From NCBI GenBank assembly GCA_024362935.1, contig JANCRA010000126.1, forward strand, positions 806,001-870,000: a DNA stretch of 64,000 nt, written 5' to 3'. Positions 49,730 to 60,151 of this stretch are shown one piece after another. The DNA comes from Setophaga petechia (taxonomy: Eukaryota > Chordata > Aves > Passeriformes > Parulidae). The notes under the pieces are model-generated. The model was not told the DNA's origin. It ran no database searches and was given only the letters and a program-made list of their open reading frames with translations. Each line of letters opens with the position of its first letter. The first letter of the stretch is position 1. A program made the translations under genes and the position numbers.

Positions 49730-50335
49730 TTCACCCCAGATATGACCCCCGTGTGTCCCCCCACCACACCGATGGCCTTTGGGTCCTACACGTGTCCCCA
49801 CACCCCCAAGACACCCGCGGTTGTTTCCCACATACGTCTCTGCACCCCAGCTCCTGCACAGATGTGTCCCCACACCCCAGGACACACCAGAGCGTCCATC
49901 CAGAGCCGTTCCCCAGGGCCACCCTCAGCCCCTTTCCCTGCTCGGGACCCCTCAGGGGGATGGAGGGTGTGGGGAGGAGGAGGTGACACCCCCAGAAGTG
50001 CCCCACACTCCCTGGCACCTAGACGTGTGTTCCCCCATGTGTGTCCCTGGGCTCCCCTCGCACACCACACGTGTCCCCACACCCCAGGATACCCCACAGC
50101 CAGCGTGTCCTTCCAGAGCCATTCCCCAGTGCCACCCTCAGCCCCTTTCCCTGCTCGGGACCCCTCATGAGGCTGGAGGGGTGTGGGGAGGAGGAGGTGA
50201 CACCCCCAGACGTGCCCCATGTGTGTCCCTGTGTCCCCCTCGCACACCACACGCGTCCCCACGCCCCAGGGCACCCCAAGGCCACCCCGGGGGATCCCTG
50301 GTGCCACCCCAGCCCCGCTGTGCCCCCAGGACCTC
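49730..50335. repeat. ~200-bp repeats with copies of the LRRC61 start-codon exon edge
   Basis: Units contain CACACCACACGTGTCCCCAC, CCCTTTCCCTGCTCGGGACC and GGTGTGGGGAGGAGGAGGTG. The last part resembles the real exon start at 50343 (GGATGGAGGGGCGCGGGGAG). The copy at 49960 even has an ATG GAG GGT GTG reading that ends at TGA after eight codons. Confidence 0.75.
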
Positions 50336-50344
50336 CCCGCAGGG

Positions 50345-51193
50345 ATGGAGGGGCGCGGGGAGGAGGCGTCCGAGGAGCCGGAGGTGTCGGAGCCATCGGA
50401 GGAGGAGGAGGAGGAGGAGGAAGAGGAGGAGGACGAAGGCTCCGGGGTGCGGGTGACGGCGGCGCTGCTCAAGGCCACGACGGGCGAGTTCTCGCTGGAG
50501 TCCATCCTGCTGCTGCGGCTGCGGGGCCGCGGCATCGCCCACCTGGGCTGCCTGGCCGACTGCTCCAACCTGGAGTGGCTGGACCTGTCGGGCAACGCCA
50601 TCGCGGGGCTGGCGCCGCTGGCCGCGCTGCGCGCCCTGGCCGTGCTCAACCTGGCCGCCAACCGCGTGGCCAGCGTGGAGCCGCTGCGGGGCTGCCGCAG
50701 CCTGCGCCAGCTCAACCTGGCCGGCAACCGCCTGCGCAGCCTGCGCCAGCTGCGCTGCCTGCAGGGCCTGCGGCACCTGGAGAGCCTGCGCCTGCGGGAC
50801 CCGCGCGGCGGCCTGGCCAACCCGCTGTGCGCCGCCCCGGCCTACCGCGCCGCGCTGGCCGCCATGCTGCCCGGCCTCAAGGCCATCGACGGGCAGCGCG
50901 TGGCGGGCCGCGGCAGCGAGCTCTTCCGCCTGTGCCGCGAGCTGGACGCGGCCCTGGACGGGGAGGCCGCGCCCGCCGCGCCCGCCGCGCCCGCGGAGCC
51001 CCCGCAGCCCTGGGTGCGCGCCGGCTTCTGGGAGGCGCGGCCGGCGCGGCGCAGCGCGGTGCTGGAGGAGGCCACGCGGCAGCTGGGCCAGGCCCTGCGC
51101 GAGTGCCGCGAGCTCGGCCGCCGCGCCGACGACTCCATCGCGCAGGCGCAGCGCGCCCTCGGCCGCCGGCAGCACGGGGACTTCGGCTTCTGA
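50345..51193 (+). CDS. LRRC61: LRRC61, leucine-rich repeat protein
   Basis: Single coding exon of 282 aa. The acceptor CAG ends at 50342, two bases before the ATG. Family-diagnostic strings are TGEFSLESILLLRLRG, LEWLDLSGNAI, AVLNLAANRV, LESLRLRDP, NPLCAAPAYRAA, LPGLKAIDGQRV and GRGSELFRLCRELD. There are three to four LRRs at about residues 50-150 with an LRR cap after them, then a C-terminal helix rich in R/E (AVLEEATRQLGQALRECREL). The N-terminus carries an 11-residue glutamate run, longer than in mammals. The family is poorly characterised, and no function is claimed. It lies between ZNF467 and RARRES2, close to the mammalian order. Confidence 0.95.
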   Translation: MEGRGEEASEEPEVSEPSEEEEEEEEEEEDEGSGVRVTAALLKATTGEFSLESILLLRLRGRGIAHLGCLADCSNLEWLDLSGNAIAGLAPLAALRALAVLNLAANRVASVEPLRGCRSLRQLNLAGNRLRSLRQLRCLQGLRHLESLRLRDPRGGLANPLCAAPAYRAALAAMLPGLKAIDGQRVAGRGSELFRLCRELDAALDGEAAPAAPAAPAEPPQPWVRAGFWEARPARRSAVLEEATRQLGQALRECRELGRRADDSIAQAQRALGRRQHGDFGF

Positions 51194-51244
51194 GCCACGC
51201 GGCGACGCCAGGGCTGGAGGCGGCCTGGGCCGAGCTGTGGGAGC

Positions 51245-52900
51245 ACAACGGTGGGAATGGAGAATGGACCAAGGTGGGAATGGAGAATGGCCAAAGGTGG
51301 GAATGGACAAAGGTGGAAATGGAGAACGGACCAAGGTGGGAATGGACAAAGGTGGAAATGGAGAATGGCCAAAGGTGGGAATGGAGAATGGACCAAGGTG
51401 GGAATGGAGAATGGACCAAGGTGGGAATGGAGAATGGACAAAGGTGGGAATGGAGAACGGACCAAGGTGGGAATGGAGAACGGCCAAAGGTGGGAATGGA
51501 GAATGGACCAAGGTGGGAATGGACAAAGGTGGAAATGGAGAATGGCCAAAGGTGGGAATGGAGAATGGACCAAGGTGGGAATGGAGAATGGCCAAAGGTG
51601 GGAATGGAGAATGGACAAAGGTGGGAATGGAGAACGGACAAAGGTGGGAATGGAGAATGGCCAAAGGTGGGAATGGAGAATGGACCAAGGTGGGACTGGA
51701 GAACCTCAAAGATGGGAATGGAAAATGGACAAAGGTGGGAATGGACAAAGGTGGGAATGGAGAATGGCCAAAGGTGGGAATGGAGAATGGACCAAGGTGG
51801 GAATGGAGAACGGACAAAGGTGGGAATGGAGAATGGACCAAGGTGGGAATGGAGAACGGACAAAGGTGGGAATGGAGAATGGCCAAAGGTGAGAATGGAG
51901 AATGGACCAAGGTGGGACTGGAGAGCCTCCAAAGATGGGAATGGAAAATGGACAAAGGTGGGAATGGAGAATGGACCAAGGTGGGAATGGCCAAAGGTGG
52001 GAATGGAGAACAGACAAAGGTGGGAATGGACAAAGGTGGGAATGGAGAATGGACAAAGGTGGGAATGGAGAATGGACAAAGGTGGGAATGGAGAATGGAC
52101 AAAGGTGGGAATGGAGAGTGGCCAAAGGTGGGAATGGAGAACGGACAAAGGTGGGAATGGAGAACGGACAAAGGTGGGACTGGAGAATGGACCAAGGTGG
52201 GAATGGAGAATGGACAAAGGTGGGAATGGAGAATGGACAAAGGTGGGAATGGAGAACACCCAAAGCCACAACATCCCAAAGCCACCATCATCTGAGCCAC
52301 AGAACCCCAAAGGTGGGAATGGAGAGCCCCCAAAGATGGGAATGGAGAATGGACAAAGGTGGGAATGGAGAATGGACCAAGGTGGGACTGGAGAGCCTCC
52401 AAAGATGGGAATGGAGAATGGACAAAGGTGGGAATGGAGAACACCCAAAGATGGGAATGGAGAACACCCAAAATGGCAATGGAGAGCCCCCAAAGATGGG
52501 AATGGAGAACATCCAAAGATGGGAACGGAGAGCCCCCAAAGATGGGAATGGAGAACCTCAAAGATGGGAATGAACATCCAAAGATGGGAATGGAGAACCC
52601 CCAAAGCCACCATAGCCCAAAGCCATCATCATCTGAGCCACAGAACCCCCAAAGATGGGAATGGAGAACACCCAGAGATGGGAATGGAGAACCTCGAAGA
52701 TGGGAATGGACAACACCCAAAGATGGGAATGGAGAGCCTCCAAAAATGGGAATGGAGAACCTCTAGAGCCACCATAGCCCAAAGCCATCATCATCTGAGC
52801 CACAGGACCCCAAAAATAGGAATGGAGAGCCCCCAAAGATGGGAATGGAGAGCTCCCAAAGATGGGAATGGAAAACCACCAGAGCCACCACAGCACAAAG
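51245..52900. repeat. 23-bp array of ~65 units in LRRC61 3' UTR
   Basis: The unit is GGTGGGAATGGAGAATGGAC plus three bases, with GGCCAAA or GACCAA variants. After 52260 it mixes with CCCCAAAGATGGGAATGGAG and AGCCACCATAGCCCAAAGCC. It lies between the LRRC61 stop codon and its poly(A) signal, so it is probably transcribed. Stop-free frames through it are unit artefacts. Confidence 0.9.
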
Positions 52901-53345
52901 CCACCATCACCTGAGCCACAGGACCCCAAAAATGCAGCCAGGAGAACCCCCAGAGCCACAAGAGCCCGAGCTGTGGGACCCCAAAACCAGGGCTGGGATA
53001 CCCCCAGAGCCATGACCAGTCCAGCTCCTTCATCTTCTGAAGTGTGAGACCCCAAACCAGGGCTGGGAGCCCCTCAGCCCTGCCCAAGTTCATATCCTTC
53101 ACCACGAGAGCCCTGAAATGGATCCAGGAAAGCCCCCAGAACCCACACTGCCACCCTGAGACCCCCAGAGCCACCACAAGCCTGTCTCCTTCCTCCTGGG
53201 AGCTGTGGGACCCCCAAGCTGGAGCTGGGGCACCCCCAGAGCCCCCCCAGCCCCGCAGAGGATCCCCAGGGAGCAGCAGAGGGGCCGTGGGAGCCCAGCC
53301 TCAGCTGGGGGACATCCTGGGGACAGGGCCGTGGTGGCACTGTGC

Positions 53346-53351
53346 ATTAAA
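53346..53351 (+). terminator. ATTAAA polyadenylation signal, LRRC61
   Basis: GTGCATTAAACGTGTCCC is the first plausible plus-strand signal after the LRRC61 stop codon, giving a 3' UTR of about 2.2 kb. Confidence 0.5.
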
Positions 53352-53549
53352 CGTGTCCCACCATCCTGTGTCCCTCTGTCCTGCCGCCTCAGGGGTCTCT
53401 CACCCACCGTGTCCCTGTCTTTCAGCTCTGGGGACAAGAGGGGACACGGGCAGTGGTGACAGTGCCACCCACCATGTCCCCATCTCATCTCTGGGGACAT
53501 TGGGGGGTGACATGGGAATAACAGCCATGAGAGCGGAGCCAGCGCTGGG

Positions 53550-53555
53550 TTTATT
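53550..53555 (-). terminator. AATAAA polyadenylation signal, RARRES2
   Basis: TTTATT on the plus strand is AATAAA on the gene strand, about 245 bp past the stop codon. The stop TAG is directly followed by a donor (GTGGGTAC), and an acceptor TTTCCAG occurs at about 53670, so the 3' UTR is probably spliced. The LRRC61 and RARRES2 transcripts end tail to tail within about 200 bp. Confidence 0.65.
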
Positions 53556-53797
53556 GGGGACAGGGGACAGGCAGGAGGGGGGGACACGTCCAGGACCCTC
53601 CTTGGTCACAGGGGGCTGGGGGGTGACAAGCGGGGCAGGCGGTGACAGCGTCCATCGGTGCCATGGAGCCTGGAAAGGGGACACGGGGGGGCTGTGATGG
53701 GGTCCCTGTGCCCCTGTCCCCGTACCCACCTAGGCCCAGGGGGCTGTGATGGGGTCCCTGTGCCCCCTGTGCCCCCTGTGCCCGTCCCCGTACCCAC

Positions 53798-56700
53798 CTA
53801 GGCTGGCAGCCCCCGGGAGAAGGCGAACATCCCGGGCAGGTACGGCGTGTCCCCCGCCCTGCCCGCCTCCTCCACCGCCCGGCACTCGGCCTCGTCCCGC
53901 TGCCGGATCTCCTGCGGGCACACAGGGGCTGGCACCGGCTGGGGACACCGGGGGGACACCGGGGGGCACCGGGGGCACCTCACCTTGGCCGCCAGGTGGT
54001 GGCTGGGGCCGCAGTTGTGGTACTTGTCCAGCACCTTGGGGACGTCGCCGGTGTCGAACTTGTAGCAGGCCAGGCAGGTCGGCCTCCGCTGGGGACACGG
54101 TGCCACGTCACCCCCGGAGCCCTGGGGACCCTCTGGCACCCACCACCGTCCCTCTGAGCCACCCACAGCAGCAGGGGGGGGACAGGGGGGCTGGGGGGGC
54201 TGAGGGGATGGGGGACACCCAGGGATGGGCACAGGGGATGGGGGACATCAGGGATGGGCACAGGGGATGGGGGACATCAGGGATGGGCACAGGGGATGGG
54301 GGACACCCAGGAATGGGCACAGGGGATGGGGGACACCCAGGAATGGGCACAGGGGATGGGGGACACCTGGGATGGGCACAGGGGATGGGGGACACCCAGG
54401 GATGGGCACAGGGGATGGGGGACACCCAGGAATGGGCACAGGGGATGGGGGACATCAGGGATGGGCACAAGGGAGAGGGGACACCCAGGAATGGGCACAG
54501 GGGATGGGGGACACCCAGGGATGGGCACAGGGGATGGGGGACATCAGGGATGGGCACAAGGGAGAGGGGACACCCAGGAATGGGCACAGGGGATGGGGGA
54601 CACCCAGGGATGTGCCACAAGGGAGAGGGGGACAGCGAAGGATGGGGCCAAGAGAGAAGGGACCCCTTGGATGGGCCCAAGGGATGGGGGACATCAGGAA
54701 TGGGCACAGGAGATGGGGGACACCCAGGGATTGGCCCAAGGGTGAGGGGACACCCAGGAATGGGCTCAAGGGAGGGGGGACACCCAGGGATGGCCCCAAG
54801 GGACAGGGATACTCCAGGTGTCCCTGGGGAGGAGGGACACCCCAGGACAGGTCCCCAGGGAGCAGGGACAGCCCAGGACAGGTCCCCAGGGAGCAGGGAC
54901 ACCCCAGGACAGGTCCCCAGGCAGGAGGGACACCCCAGGACAGGTCCCCAGGGAGCAGGGACACCCCAGAACAGTGCCCAGGGAGCAGGGACACCCCAGG
55001 ACAGGTCCCCAGGGAGCAGGGACAGCCCAGGACAGGTCCCCAGGGAGCAGGGACAGCCCAGGACAGGTCCCCAGGGAGCAGGGACAGCCCAGGACAGTGC
55101 CCAGGGAGCAGGGACACCCCAGGACAGGTCCCCAGGGAGCAGGGACACCCCAGGACAGTGCCCAGGGAGCAGGGACAGCCCAGGACAGGTCCCCAGGGAG
55201 CAGGGACACCCCAGGACAGTCCCCAGGGAGCAGGGACAGCCCAGGACAGTGCCCAGGGAGCAGGGACAGCCCAGGACAGTGCCCAGGTGCCTCACCCGGC
55301 CCTCCAGCACCCGGCAGTGCCGCTGTGGCGCTCGCTTGCGACACGTGGTCTGTGCCAGGCTCAGGCGGAGCTGCACAAAGGTCCCCGAAGGGTCCTCCTG
55401 GGGGGACGGGGGTGACAGGGGGTGGCATGGCAGGGAGCCCCCAGTGCCATCCCGACCTCTGGGGTGACTCCCAGACCCCACAGACTCCCAGGGAATGCAG
55501 CCCCCAGTGAGACCCCGAACCCCAGGAGTGACCCCAAATGCTGGGGGAGACCCTGAACCCCACAGACACCAACCCTGAGAGGGACCCCAAAGCTCCCACA
55601 GGAACCCCAAATCCCAGGAGGGACCCTGAGCCCTGGGAGGGATCCTGAATGCTGGAAACCCTCAGGGAAACCCACCCCAGGCATGACCCCAGGGTGGCCC
55701 CAAGGTGGGCACGTGGCCCAGAGTGGGGGTCCCTGGGGCCCTGGCCCAAAGTGGGGGTCCCTGGAGCCCTGGCCCTCCCCAGACACAGGACAGTGTGCAG
55801 GGGCACCCCGGGGATGGCCCTGGCTCCGGGGGCACCGGGATCAGCCCGGGTCTGTTAATGAATAACCGAGCTCAGCCCGGCCAGCAGGGCCGGTCCCGGG
55901 GCACCCCGGGGCACCCTGAGCCCACCCACTCCCTGTGGGACACCCGACCCCCTCCCCATTCCTGTGGCCATCCCGGATCCCAGTCCTGAACCTCAATCCC
56001 AAATCCCAAACTCACCTGCTGGACGATCCTGTCCATTTGCCATTCCCTCCAGGACACCCCAATCCCCTTCCCAACCCTCTCTGTCGCTCCAGGACACCCC
56101 AATCCCCTCCCCAACCCTCTCTGTTCCTCCAGAACACCCCAATCCCCTCCCCAACCCTCTCTGTTCCTCCAGAACACCCCAATCCCCTCCCCAACCCTCT
56201 CTGTCCCCCTGGGACACCCCAATCCCCTCCCCAACCCTCTCTGTCCCCCTTGGGACACCCCAATCCCCTCCCCAACCCTCTCTGTCCCCCTGGGACACCC
56301 CAACACCTTCCCCATTCCCATGGTCATCCCGGACCCTGAGCCCCAAATCCCAACCCCGAATCCTGTTGCCCCCGTGCCCGATGGCCCCGTTCACCCGTGC
56401 CCCCTCCAGGACCCCCAGTCCTCGATCCCAATCCCTTCTCACCCCCTCCATGACCCCCTCCATGGGGCCATCCTGAACTCCCAATTCTCAATCCCGGCCC
56501 CGACCCCAATCCCTGCCCACCCCCTCGATGACCCCTCCCTGTTCTTGTGGCCACCCTGAACCCCCAATCCTGGATCCCAATCCCAATCCCTGCTCACCCC
56601 CTCGATGACCCCTCCCTGTTCTTGTGGCCACCCTGAGCCCCCAACCCCGACCCCAATCCCAATCCCTGTCCACCCCCTCCATGACCCCTCCACCGCCGCT

Positions 56701-57002
56701 CCCTCCCGGCCGCTCCGTCCCTCTCCCCGTTCCCCCCGGGACCCCCGCGCCCCCTCCCCGTTCCCGCGGCCATCCCGGCTGCCGGGCGGCGGCTCCCGGT
56801 GCGGAGCGGCGGTGCTGACCCGCTCCACGAGCCCGTCCAGCTCCCGCTCCTTGAAGAGGAAGTGCACGTTGCTGCGCCCGTGGAAATACTCGAGCACCTC
56901 GCGCACCACGCGCCGCTGCAGCGGGGACTGCCCCGCGGCCACCGCCGCCGCCAGGGCCACGGCCAGCGCCAGCGGCAGCCACCGCCGCACCGGCAGCCCC
57001 AT
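53798..57002 (-). CDS. RARRES2: Chemerin (RARRES2), secreted chemoattractant and adipokine precursor
   Basis: Exons 56820-57002, 55296-55397, 53984-54088 and 53798-53911 give 167 aa; human chemerin is 163. All junctions are phase 0. The peptide has a signal sequence (LPLALAVALAAAVAAG), a cystatin-like fold start (LQRRVVREVLEYFHGRSNVH), FVQLRLSLAQTTCRKR, PTCLACYKFD and the C-terminus YLPGMFAFSRGLPA. The last matches the chemerin tail, where proteases remove residues after FAFS to make the CMKLR1 ligand. Six cysteines fit three disulfides. The gene is minus strand beside LRRC61, as in mammals. Confidence 0.93.
54200..55290. repeat. Two arrays in RARRES2 intron 2
   Basis: GGCACAGGGGATGGGGGACA units of 30-31 bp (about 20 copies) run to 54810. 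CCAGGGAGCAGGGACAGCCC units of 29-34 bp (about 15 copies) run to 55290, abutting the exon 2 donor. Confidence 0.92.
56045..56305. repeat. 35-bp array in RARRES2 intron 1
   Basis: Seven units containing GGACACCCCAATCCCCTCCC and CAACCCTCTCTGT. Confidence 0.92.
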
Positions 57003-58640
57003 CCCGCCCGCCGCGGCCTCACGGATCCGCGGGCCGCTGGCGCCGGGCCGGCATGAGCCGATTTCCTGGGATCTGCCCCCAAATCCGCCCCCGGGACGGC
57101 CCCGCGGGTCAAACCCCCCCCAGGCGGGGCGAGGGAGGAGGGGCCGGGATGGGATAATGGGATAATGGGGTGGGATAACGGGGTGGGATAACGGGGTGGG
57201 ATAACGGGGTGGGATGGGATAACGGGGTAGGATAACCGGGTGGGATAACGGGGTGGGATAATGGGGTGGGATGGGATGGGATCGGGGAACAGAGCCCGGG
57301 AATGGCGTCATGAGCTGGGAATGCCATCCTGCCCTGGGAGCGCCCTGCAGCCTCCGGAACGGCTCCTGACCATCGGGAACGGCTCCTGCCCCCCGGGAAC
57401 GGCTTCTGGCCCCGGGAATGGCTCCTGCCCCCCGGGAATGGAGTCCTGTCCCTCGGGAACGGCTCATGTCCCCCGGGAATGGAGTCCTGACCCTCGGGAA
57501 CGGCTCCTGACCCTCGGGAACGGCTCCTGCCCCCCGGGAACGGCTCCTGTCCCCCGGGAACGGCTCCTGCCCCCCGGGAATGGCTGCTGCTCCCCAGGAA
57601 CGGCTCCTGTCCCCCGGGAATGAGCTTCTGTCCCCCGGGAACAGCTCCTGCCCCCCGGGAACGGCTCCTGTCCCCCGGGAATGGCTCCTGTCCCCCGGGA
57701 ATGGCTCCTGTCCCCCGGGAATGGGCTCCTGCCCCCCGGGAATGGCTCCTGCCCCTCGGAAACGGCTCCTGTCCCCCCCGGGAACGGCTCCTGTCCCCCG
57801 GGAACGGCTCCTGTCCCCCGGGATTGGGCTGCAGCCCCCTGGGAGCAAACTCCAGCCTCCGGGAATGGGCTCCAGCTCCTGGGAACAACCTCCAGTCCCG
57901 CAGGGATGGCTTCATGTCCCTGTCCCACCGCCAGTGTTGTCGCGTCCCACCGGGAGTGGCATCCTTGCCCCCGAGAACGGGCTCCTGCCCCCCGAGAACG
58001 GGGTCCTGCCCCCGGGAATGGCTCCTGTCCCCCGGGAATGTGCTCCAGACCCTGGGAACAACCTCCCGCTCCTCCCGGCTGTCCCTGTCCGGGTGTCCCC
58101 TCCCGGCCGCAGGACTGGGGGGCAGTGAGGTGCTGAAGGCTGGGGGGGGTGACATCGGAGGTGTGGGGGGCACCGGGAGCACCAGGGGGGTGCGGCTGGC
58201 ACGGGGGTGCACTGGGGGGCATCGTGGGGTTACTGGGAGGCACTGGGGCTGTGCTGGGGGACACTGGGAGCTCTGGGGAGCTCTGGGGAGCACTGTGGGG
58301 ACACTTGGACTGTACTGGGGGACACTGGGGGACACTGGGGGACACTGGGGCTGTACTGGGGGACATTGGGGACACTGGGGCTGTGCTGGGGGACACTGGG
58401 AACACTGGGGCTGTACTGGGGGACACTGGGAGCACTGAGGCTGTACTGGGGAGTCCTGGAGGGAACTGGGGAGCACTGTGGGGACACTGGGGCTGTACTA
58501 GGGGACACTAAGGGACACCGGGGCTATACTGGGGGACACTGGGGCTGCACTGGGGGACACTCAGGGACACCGGGGGGACACGGGGGGACACTGGGGGGGC
58601 GGGGTCTCTCCGGCCCCTCCCATCCCTGTCCCGCGCTCCG
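57003..58640. repeat. Upstream region of RARRES2, almost all tandem repeat
   Basis: Three arrays: GGGATAACGGGGTG (57125-57275), CCCCGGGAACGGCTCCTGTC (57345-58050, about 27-bp units) and CTGTACTGGGGGACACTGGG (58200-58590). No gene was found; the RARRES2 promoter is presumably the short unique stretch at 57003-57120. Confidence 0.85.
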
Positions 58641-58716
58641 CTAGGGGGCGCTGCCCTCGAGCCCCGCCCCCCGACCCGGAACGGGGCGCGGCCGGACGCG
58701 GCCATGGCTGACACCA

Positions 58717-58758
58717 TGACGTCACCTGCGCGCTGACGTCACCGCGCGCGTTACGTCA
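58717..58758. promoter_or_regulatory. Cluster of three CRE sites
   Basis: TGACGTCA at 58717-58724 and 58734-58741, and TTACGTCA at 58751-58758, spaced 17 bp apart. They sit in CpG-dense DNA between RARRES2 and the zinc finger gene. This is a likely CREB/ATF-responsive promoter for the plus-strand zinc finger gene. Confidence 0.65.
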
Positions 58759-58759
58759 C

Positions 58760-60151
58760 CGCGCGGCGGGGCAGCGGCCGCCCGTGAGTTTCCCGGGGAG
58801 GGTCCCGGGGGGTCGCGGTCACATGGCCCGGGAGGGGGGGGGCTCAGGGTGAGGCTGGGGGGGCTCGGGGGTCCCAGGGTGCGCTCGGGGGTCTCGGGAA
58901 CTGCCGGAGTCCCGGGGGGGGACACCCGTGGCAGCGGCGGGTCCGGGGCTCCGGCGGGAGGGAGCCGGTGCCGGGGCGCACGGGGGCCACTGCGAACCCC
59001 CCGAGGCGCGGCCGGCACCGGAGAGCCGGGACCGCCGGGAGCTGCCGCGGGAGCCGCCGGGCCCGGTGGCCCCGGGGCCGTTCCTGGTTCCCGGGGCTGT
59101 TCCCGGCTGATGCGGTGATTCCGCGCCACGGCTCCTCCCGAGCCCCAGGGCTATTCCTGACTGCCAAGGCGAGACTGCCGGGGCTGTTCCCAGCGCCCGG
59201 GGCCATTCCTGGAGGATGCTGTGCCGGGGCTGTTCTCGGCTCCCGGGGCTATTTCCAGTTCTCGGGGCTATTCCCGGTTCTCGGGGCTATTCCCGGTTCT
59301 CCCGGGGCTATTCCCGGCGCTCCCGGGGCTATTCCCGGCTCTCCCGGGGCTATTCTCGGTTCTCCCGGAGCTATTCCCGGTTCCCGGGGCTATTTCCAGT
59401 TCTCGGGGCTATTCCCGGTTCTCGGGGCTATTCCCGGCTCTCCTGGGGCTATTCCCGGTTCTCGCGGCTATTCCCGGTTTTCTCGGGGCTATTCCCGGTT
59501 CTCGCGGCTATTCCCGGTTTTCTCGGGGCTATTCCCGGTTCCCCCGGGGCTATTCCCGGTTCTCGGGGCTATTCCCGGCTCTCGGGACTATTCCCGGTTC
59601 CCGGGGCCGTTTCCAGCTGGACAAGCCGATGCTGTGGCGGGGCCATTCCCTGCTACCGTTCCCGCTCGCTCCCATCCCATCATCCCATCCCATTATCCCA
59701 TCCCATTATCCCATCCCATTATCCCATCCCATTATCCCATCCTATCCGAGCCCATCCGATCCATCCCATCCCGAACTACAACTCCCAGCGCTCCCGGCTC
59801 TCGCCGTTCACAGCCGGATCCGGCCCCGCTCGGCGCCTTCCGCACCCCAAATTCCGGGGGGAGGAGGAGGAGGAGGAGGAGGAGGAGGAGGACGGGGGGG
59901 CCGAGGCCGCCGGAGCCGCTCGGGACTGCCGCGCTCCTCGGGCCCGGTTCGGTGCCGCCGCCCCTCCCGCCCCATCCCCGCCCCATCCCCGCTCTCAGCG
60001 CGGCTCTCCCGCTCTCGCAGGACCCGCCGCGGCCATTTGAGGGACTCGGTGGCGGAAGGAGGCCGGGAGGAGGCCGGGCAGAGGCCGGGGCAGGGCCGGG
60101 GAGCCGCGGGAAGGAGCCCGGAGGGGCCGCAGGGCCCGGCAAGGGGCAGCG
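58760..60151. other. 5' region of the zinc finger gene, with arrays
   Basis: A CpG-rich stretch, then GGGCTATTCCCGGTTCTCGG units (59220-59610, about 19-28 bp), CCCATCCCATTAT units (59680-59745), a GGAGGAGGAGG run (59862-59890) and unique CpG-rich DNA up to the start codon. Any first non-coding exon is not resolved. Confidence 0.6.

Noticed and set aside
50041..52914. Plus-strand frames of up to 957 codons through the LRRC61 3' array
   Set aside because: The 23-bp unit has no stop in any frame, so openness is automatic. The LRRC61 frame itself stops at 51191.
58680..58740. Short coding start GCCATGGCTGACACCATGAC as a gene
   Set aside because: The frame is very short, overlaps the CRE cluster and has no splice continuation that I could find.
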